Shown here one piece after another: positions 6,843 through 11,633 of a DNA stretch of 11,633 nucleotides. The stretch is from NCBI GenBank assembly GCA_036940085.1, contig JALLBK010000547.1, positions 1 through 11,633 on the forward strand, given 5' to 3'. The translations under genes were made by a program, and so were the position numbers. The first letter of the stretch is position 1, and each line of letters starts with the position of its first letter. The DNA is from Discostella pseudostelligera (lineage: Eukaryota; Bacillariophyta; Thalassiosirophyceae; Thalassiosirales; Thalassiosiraceae). The notes below the pieces were generated by a model that saw only the letters and a list, made by a program, of their open reading frames with translations, was not told the origin of the DNA and ran no database searches.

Positions 6843-9800
6843 ATGACCAACACCATTCTCCATCTGCTCTTCGTGACATACTTTGCCACCATTGGCGGTG
6901 GCGGTGTCCAAGGCTTTAATTTTCCCTTGTCATCGTTGCCAACATCATCACTGTCTTCGAAATCGCAATCATCGTCATCATCATCATCATCATCCTGGCA
7001 GTTGTTCTTGGCGCCATCTAACAACAACAAGAAGAAACAGAGTTTGGCATTCTCATCGTCATCGTCCTCATCGAGCCAACAGCATCGCCATTGCGGCAGT
7101 CGATTTGCAGCTCGTACTACCGCCACTTCTACTACCACAACGGCATTGGCAGCTTCCACCCTACAAAACTCATCGGAGGATGCAGTCTCTGCTGCCTTCA
7201 ATGACAACCTCAACTCCAAAAACAACAACGACAACTCCAACAACTTCTTCGACAGCTCCTCCTCCACGTCACTATCACTGGGGGCCGTACCCACACCCTA
7301 CTCTCAAATCACGGTAGGTGTACTCAAAGAAACCTATCCAGGCGAGAATCGTGTCAGTCTATCACCAGAGAGTGTCAAGATGTTAGTCGATGCTGGTATG
7401 CATGTGGTGGTGGAGAGTGGTGGTGAGTAGTAGGTATCCTACAGTAATATATAATTGCTGCCTTTTGTTTTGATTTGATTCTTCTCCTCGTTTTGTTCTT
7501 GGAGGAACTCTCTCATCAAATCATTCTTCTACCTCTCCCTACAACATCATGCTCACACTCTCTCTCTCTCACACTATTTCTCTCTCTCTCGCTGTTGTTG
7601 AATAATATGCAAAAATAGCGGGAGAAAAGGCCTCCTTCAATGATGCAACCTACACCTCCCACGGGGCCATTGTCCTCGTCACCCCCCAACAAGTCGTGGC
7701 TCAATCCAACATCCTAACTAAAATCCGTCCACCGGACAATACCGAACTACCATTCCTCTCCTCCAAAACATTGATTGGTATGATCTCTCCAGGTATAAAC
7801 ACCGATCTCTACCAAAAGTTAGTACAGCAACATACTACAACCTTTGCATTAGATTGTGTCCCCCGCATGCTATCTCGAGCACAATCCTACGATGTCCTAT
7901 CCAGTCAAGCGAACATTGCCGGCTATCGTTCTGTAATCGAGGCTGCCAATCATTTCTCACGATTCTTTGCTGGTCAAATGACCGCTGCCGGGAAGGTTCC
8001 CCCGGCCAAAGTATTAGTGTTGGGTGTCGGTGTGGCAGGATTGGCGGCAATACAGACTGCCAAGAATATGGGGGCTATAGTAAGAGCGTTTGATGTGAGG
8101 GCCGTGACGAAGGAGCAGGTGGAGAGTATGGGTGCCACGTTTTTGGAAGTCGATGTGAAGGAAGATGGAGCGGGTGCGGGTGGGTATGCCAAGGTGAGTA
8201 GGTGTGCAATGAATGTGATGGGAGAGAGAATGAAATGGATTGTATTGCATGACGGTTCTGGGTCTAGTCTACAAAGTGTTTCTCATATGCTCTTGTTTCA
8301 TGCCTCGTTTCCCTGATTACTAATCACCAACCTCGGAATGATGGATGCTGGATGCTGCTTGCTGGATTAATGATAGGAAATGTCGGATGAGTACAAGGCC
8401 GCCCAGGCTCGTCTCATGCTCGAACAAGCCTCCGACGTTGACGTTATCATAACCACGGCACTCATTCCGGGTAGGAAGGCGCCCATTCTTGTCAATCAGG
8501 AGATGCTCGACGTTATGAAAGCCGGAAGTGTAATTGTCGACTTGGCCGCGGCCAATGGCGGCAATGTCGCCCAAACCCAAGCTGATAGAGTCATTACCAC
8601 CGACAATGGTGTGACAATCATTGGATACACGGACTTACCATCCCGGTTGGCAGCCACCTCATCTCAATTGTTTGGCAGCAATGTTGCCAAATTCATCCTC
8701 AGTATTGGTCCACAAACGACAAAAGAGAAGGGTGTATACCAAATTGATTTTGAGGATGATGCCGTCCAGAACATGTTAATCTCGTACAATGGTGAGGCTC
8801 GATACCCTGACAAAATTGCACCATTTAATCCACCACCTCCACCAACCAAGTCACAAACGGGCAGCGACGAAGTGGCAACCAAATCTCCCGACGAACTATG
8901 GATGGAAGCCAATGAAAAACAACGTGCGGACTTTGTACGCAATGCCGCCATTGCCAGTGTGGCCTCATTGGCACTTCTTGCATTTGGATATAAGAATGAT
9001 TCACCCGAGAGTGTATCGCTACTGGCAACATTTGCATTGGCCGGCTTGGCGGGATATCAGGTAGTTTGGGGTGTAGCACCGGCGTTGCATTCTCCATTGA
9101 TGGCGGTGACGAATGCTATTTCAGGTGAGATTTGAGAAGAATGCTTTTTGCATTGATGCGGCTGATCGTTCGATGGCTGTGCGTGCGTACTTTGTCCGAC
9201 GAGGACCATTATTTGTTGATTTGTTATTTACATTCGGTTTCCACTGATCCATCGATGCATCACAGGAATAACTGCCGTTGGCGGTATGCTATTACTAGCC
9301 CAGGGTACCACAACTTCCATCATTCCCGACACGCCAGCACATTGGATGGGCGCCATCGCCACGACATTATCCTTCGTGAACATTGTTGGCGGGTTCTTAA
9401 TTAGTGGGAAGATGCTCAATTTGTTCCGTAGAGCAGAGGATCCGAATGATTTCTTCGAATTGTATGCCATACCTGCGGCAGTGCTCATTGGTGGACTCGC
9501 CGGGTCCTATCTACTCGGTGCTGATAACTTTGAGAATGTTTCGGGATCGGTTGCTATTGCAGCTGCGATTTGCTCCATTGCTGCCAGTAAGTGTATTTGT
9601 TGTCGTATGCATCGTTGTTTAATGGACAATGTATGGCTGATTCTCAACTGTACTCTATGCTGAATCTTTTACAATCAATGCAACAATCGGATACAGTTGC
9701 TGGACTTGCCGATCAGAAGAGTGCCCGCACCGGCAACGTACTAGGCATTGCCGGTGTCACGTTCGGCCTCGCAGCCACAACCGCCGACATGTCACTGGCC

Positions 9801-11547
9801 GGGGCGTCATCTGCGGCATTCGAACAGGTTGGTTTGCTCGGTGGCATTGGTGGAGCTGTGGGAGTGGCGCTGGCGTCGAAGGTGGGGCCTACGGAACTTC
9901 CTCAGACTGTGGCAGCGTTCCATTCATTAGGTAAGTGTTTCTCTGTGTGTGCAAATATCTGGCTTGCGAATGCCTCACCTCTTGACGTCTATTCACTCAC
10001 AATTTCATACTACTCTCATACTCAGTGGGTATTGCCGCCATGGCCGGAGCAGCCGGAGAGTACCTTGGCAATGTCGGAGAACTGGATGTGGGTACACTCA
10101 GCGCAATCTATCTTGCAGTCTTTATCGGCGGTATCACCTTCACGGGGAGTGTAGTAGCATTCAGCAAGTTGGCAGGCATGATGTCATCGAAAGCGCTAGC
10201 ACTTCCGGGAAGAGATCAATTGAATCTTGGTATGTTGGGTGTATTGGCATTAGGTATGGCTGCCTTCTTGGATCCATCGCTCGGCAGTGCCGTTGGCGTG
10301 GATAATCTCGATCCAGAGACATTGCAGGTGGCAAGTTTGTCCTTGGCTGCGGTGGTTTCCTCTGTGCTTGGATTTCATCTGGTGGCGTCGATTGGCGGAC
10401 CTGATATGCCGGTGGTGATTACTGTTCTCAATAGCTACAGTGGATGGGCTTTGGTTGCCGGTAAGGTCATACGATCGAGTGTCGATGGCTTTGCTCATCA
10501 CTCACTCTCTTACACTCTCCTTCATTGAACAATATCGCACAGAGGGTTTCCTATTGGGCTCACCTCTTCTATGTCAAGTAGGAGCATTGATTGGATTCAG
10601 CGGTGCCATCCTCACATGGATCATGTGTGTCGCCATGGGACGTAGCATTGTCTCTGTCATCTTTGGCGGAGCCGGTACCTCCGTGTCCGCATCATCAGGC
10701 GAAGCTGCCGTAATGGAAGGTGAAATCACCATTGGCAGCGTGGATAATTTGGTCGAATCCTTAATGGAGGCGCAGAATATCATGATTGTACCGGGTTATG
10801 GACTGGCGGTGGCCCAGGCTCAGTTTGCAGTGGCGGATATTGCCAAGAAGTTGAAGGCGATGGGGAAGAATGTACGATTCGGTATCCATCCAGGTGAGTA
10901 TTAGGGTTCGGAGTGAATTGGCTTCTCTCTCTCTCTCTCTCTCTCGAGTCTAGTCCAACAACNCAGGTGAGTATTAGGGTTCGGAGTGAATTGGCTTCTC
11001 TCTCTCTCTCTCTCTCTCGAGTCTAGTCCAACAACAACTCACTCGAATCTCTCTCGTACGTTTGCTATTCTATCTGATGACGATGCTTAGTTGCGGGAAG
11101 AATGCCAGGACAACTCAATGTATTGTTGGCCGAAGCCAATGTCCCGTATGATATGGTATATGAAATGGACGAGATTAATGATGATTTTGAGAAGACAGAC
11201 GTGACCATTGTGATTGGAGCAAGTGACACCGTCAGCAGGTAGGTTCTTACACGTGCATGATGTTCACTCTTGATTCAAACAGCAATGACAACTCATACCT
11301 CCTTGTTTCTTCCCCTCTCCATTTATGTAAAATCAATAGCGCCGCCGAGGATGATCCCAATTGCAGCATATATGGCATGCCGGTACTACGAGTATGGAAG
11401 AGTAAATTAGTCTTTGTCTCGAAACGAACGGTCGGTAATACGGGTTATGCCGGGATGGAGAACCCTATTTTATACAAGGATAACGTCGAGGTGATCCTTG
11501 GGGATGCGCATGATACTTGTGAGGCATTGAGATCTGCGTTTAAATAA
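6843..11547 (+). CDS. NNT: Proton-translocating NAD(P)(+) transhydrogenase, fused alpha-beta, probable plastid presequence
   Basis: Couples hydride transfer between NADH and NADP+ to proton movement across a membrane. Exons: 6843-7422, 7619-8193, 8377-9124, 9266-9586, 9697-9930, 10026-10460, 10543-10893, 11091-11238, 11340-11547; joined 3600 nt, 1199 residues. Residues 1-24 look like a signal peptide (core [13 protein letters not shown], end GVQG) followed by FNFP and a long Ser-rich stretch to about 150. Domain I (155-540) has [11 protein letters not shown], the [11 protein letters not shown] loop (280-290), the NAD fold GVGVAG (329-334) and its acidic Asp (352). Domain II has about 14 helices from about 570 to 1010, with the probable proton-channel His of AFHSLVG at 817. 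Domain III has [10 protein letters not shown] (1047-1056), [24 protein letters not shown] and the NADP-phosphate KR at 1159-1160. The order alpha then beta is that of animal NNT. Gene identity is very secure; plastid location is inferred. Confidence 0.94.
7423..7618 (+). other. Transhydrogenase intron 1
   Basis: Starts GTGAGT, ends AAATAG, phase 1, 196 bp. The spliced codon G|CG restores [12 protein letters not shown] of domain I. It holds two CT-rich runs (about 7558-7570 and 7579-7591). Its position separates the presequence and first strand from the rest of domain I. Confidence 0.9.
8194..8376 (+). other. Transhydrogenase intron 2
   Basis: Starts GTGAGT, ends GATAG, phase 0, 183 bp. It joins GGYAK to [10 protein letters not shown], a conserved domain I segment. 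It is the only phase 0 intron of this gene. Confidence 0.9.
9125..10542 (+). other. Transhydrogenase introns 3 to 6
   Basis: Four GT-AG introns, all phase 1: 9125-9265 (141 bp), 9587-9696 (110 bp), 9931-10025 (95 bp) and 10461-10542 (82 bp). The rebuilt codons restore AISGITAVGG, SIAASIAGLADQK, FHSLVGIAAM and ALVAEGFLLG, all typical of the membrane domain. The span given also covers the exons between them; the intron limits are those listed here. Confidence 0.88.
10891..11035. repeat. 72-bp exact tandem duplication separated by one N
   Basis: Bases 10891-10962 and 10964-11035 are identical over 72 bases, including a (CT)10 run, and the only ambiguous base of the window (10963) lies between them. 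The block carries the last three bases of exon 7 and the intron donor, so the donor appears twice. This pattern is typical of two contig ends joined without removing their overlap. Confidence 0.9.
10894..11090 (+). other. Transhydrogenase intron 7, containing an assembly-gap N
   Basis: Starts GTGAGT, ends GCTTAG, phase 1, 197 bp as written. The spliced codon G|TT restores [12 protein letters not shown] of domain III. A 72-bp block that begins in the exon (10891-10962) is repeated exactly at 10964-11035 after a single N. If the repeat is an assembly artefact, the true intron is about 124 bp. Confidence 0.88.
11239..11339 (+). other. Transhydrogenase intron 8
   Basis: Starts GTAGGT, a weaker donor than the others, and ends AATAG; phase 2, 101 bp. 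The spliced codon AG|C gives [15 protein letters not shown], the mobile loop region of the NADP-binding domain. Confidence 0.88.
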
Positions 11548-11578
11548 GTGAGGAAAAGGGGGGTAGTAGAAGATGAAT

Positions 11579-11610
<32 letters not shown>

Positions 11611-11611
11611 C
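11579..11611. repeat. (AAC)11 microsatellite
   Basis: A pure AAC run begins 32 bases after the transhydrogenase stop codon, within its likely 3' UTR, and ends 22 bases before the window edge. It is the same unit and strand as the repeat at the window start. Confidence 0.95.
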
Positions 11612-11633
11612 TTGGCGAGTGGCCCATTCATGT

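Noticed and set aside
6833..7294. Minus-strand frame with long Asp and Glu runs
   Set aside because: It is the shadow of the TCA/TCG serine repeats in the transhydrogenase presequence, whose downstream frame is clearly the real gene.
10891..11035. Duplication as a genuine regulatory tandem repeat in intron 7
   Set aside because: The exact identity and the N at the junction make an unmerged contig overlap the simpler reading.
7423..11339. Transhydrogenase read as broken or as separate pntA and pntB genes
   Set aside because: Eight GT-AG introns join nine exons into 3600 nt with no internal stop, and every junction restores a conserved motif.

Overview
The window looks like nuclear DNA of a diatom or a close stramenopile relative. 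Three things point that way. Short GT-AG introns (82-197 bp) break conserved eukaryotic genes. One protein begins with a signal peptide followed by a Ser-rich stretch starting with Phe, the plastid-import presequence of secondary red-lineage algae. Coding and non-coding DNA are rich in trinucleotide repeats (AAC, AAG, CAG/CAA, TCA). I cannot name the species.

Layout: an (ACA)n repeat and about 690 bp of apparently non-coding DNA lead to gene 1 (746-2751, + strand), an AMT1-type ammonium transporter with at least three exons. After a 424-bp convergent spacer, gene 2 (6028 down to 3176, - strand) is one intronless reading frame of 950 codons. It ends in a PCIF1/CAPAM-type methyltransferase domain, the family that makes cap-adjacent m6Am in mRNA. 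An 814-bp divergent spacer with repeated promoter-like elements separates it from gene 3 (6843-11547, + strand), a nine-exon proton-translocating NAD(P) transhydrogenase with fused alpha and beta parts. My splice model for gene 3 joins 3600 nt with no internal stop, giving 1199 residues and keeping all domain motifs in register. The window ends in another AAC repeat.

The three genes do not form an obvious pathway. Two deal with nutrients and redox (ammonium uptake, NADPH supply) and one with mRNA cap modification. The points most worth a second look are: the cap m6Am-writer homologue in an alga; the apparent plastid presequence on a transhydrogenase best known from mitochondria; paired E2F-like sites in the divergent promoter; a possible alternative last exon of the ammonium transporter that replaces its C-terminus with an acidic tail; and a 72-bp exact duplication around a single N in transhydrogenase intron 7, which is most likely an assembly error.
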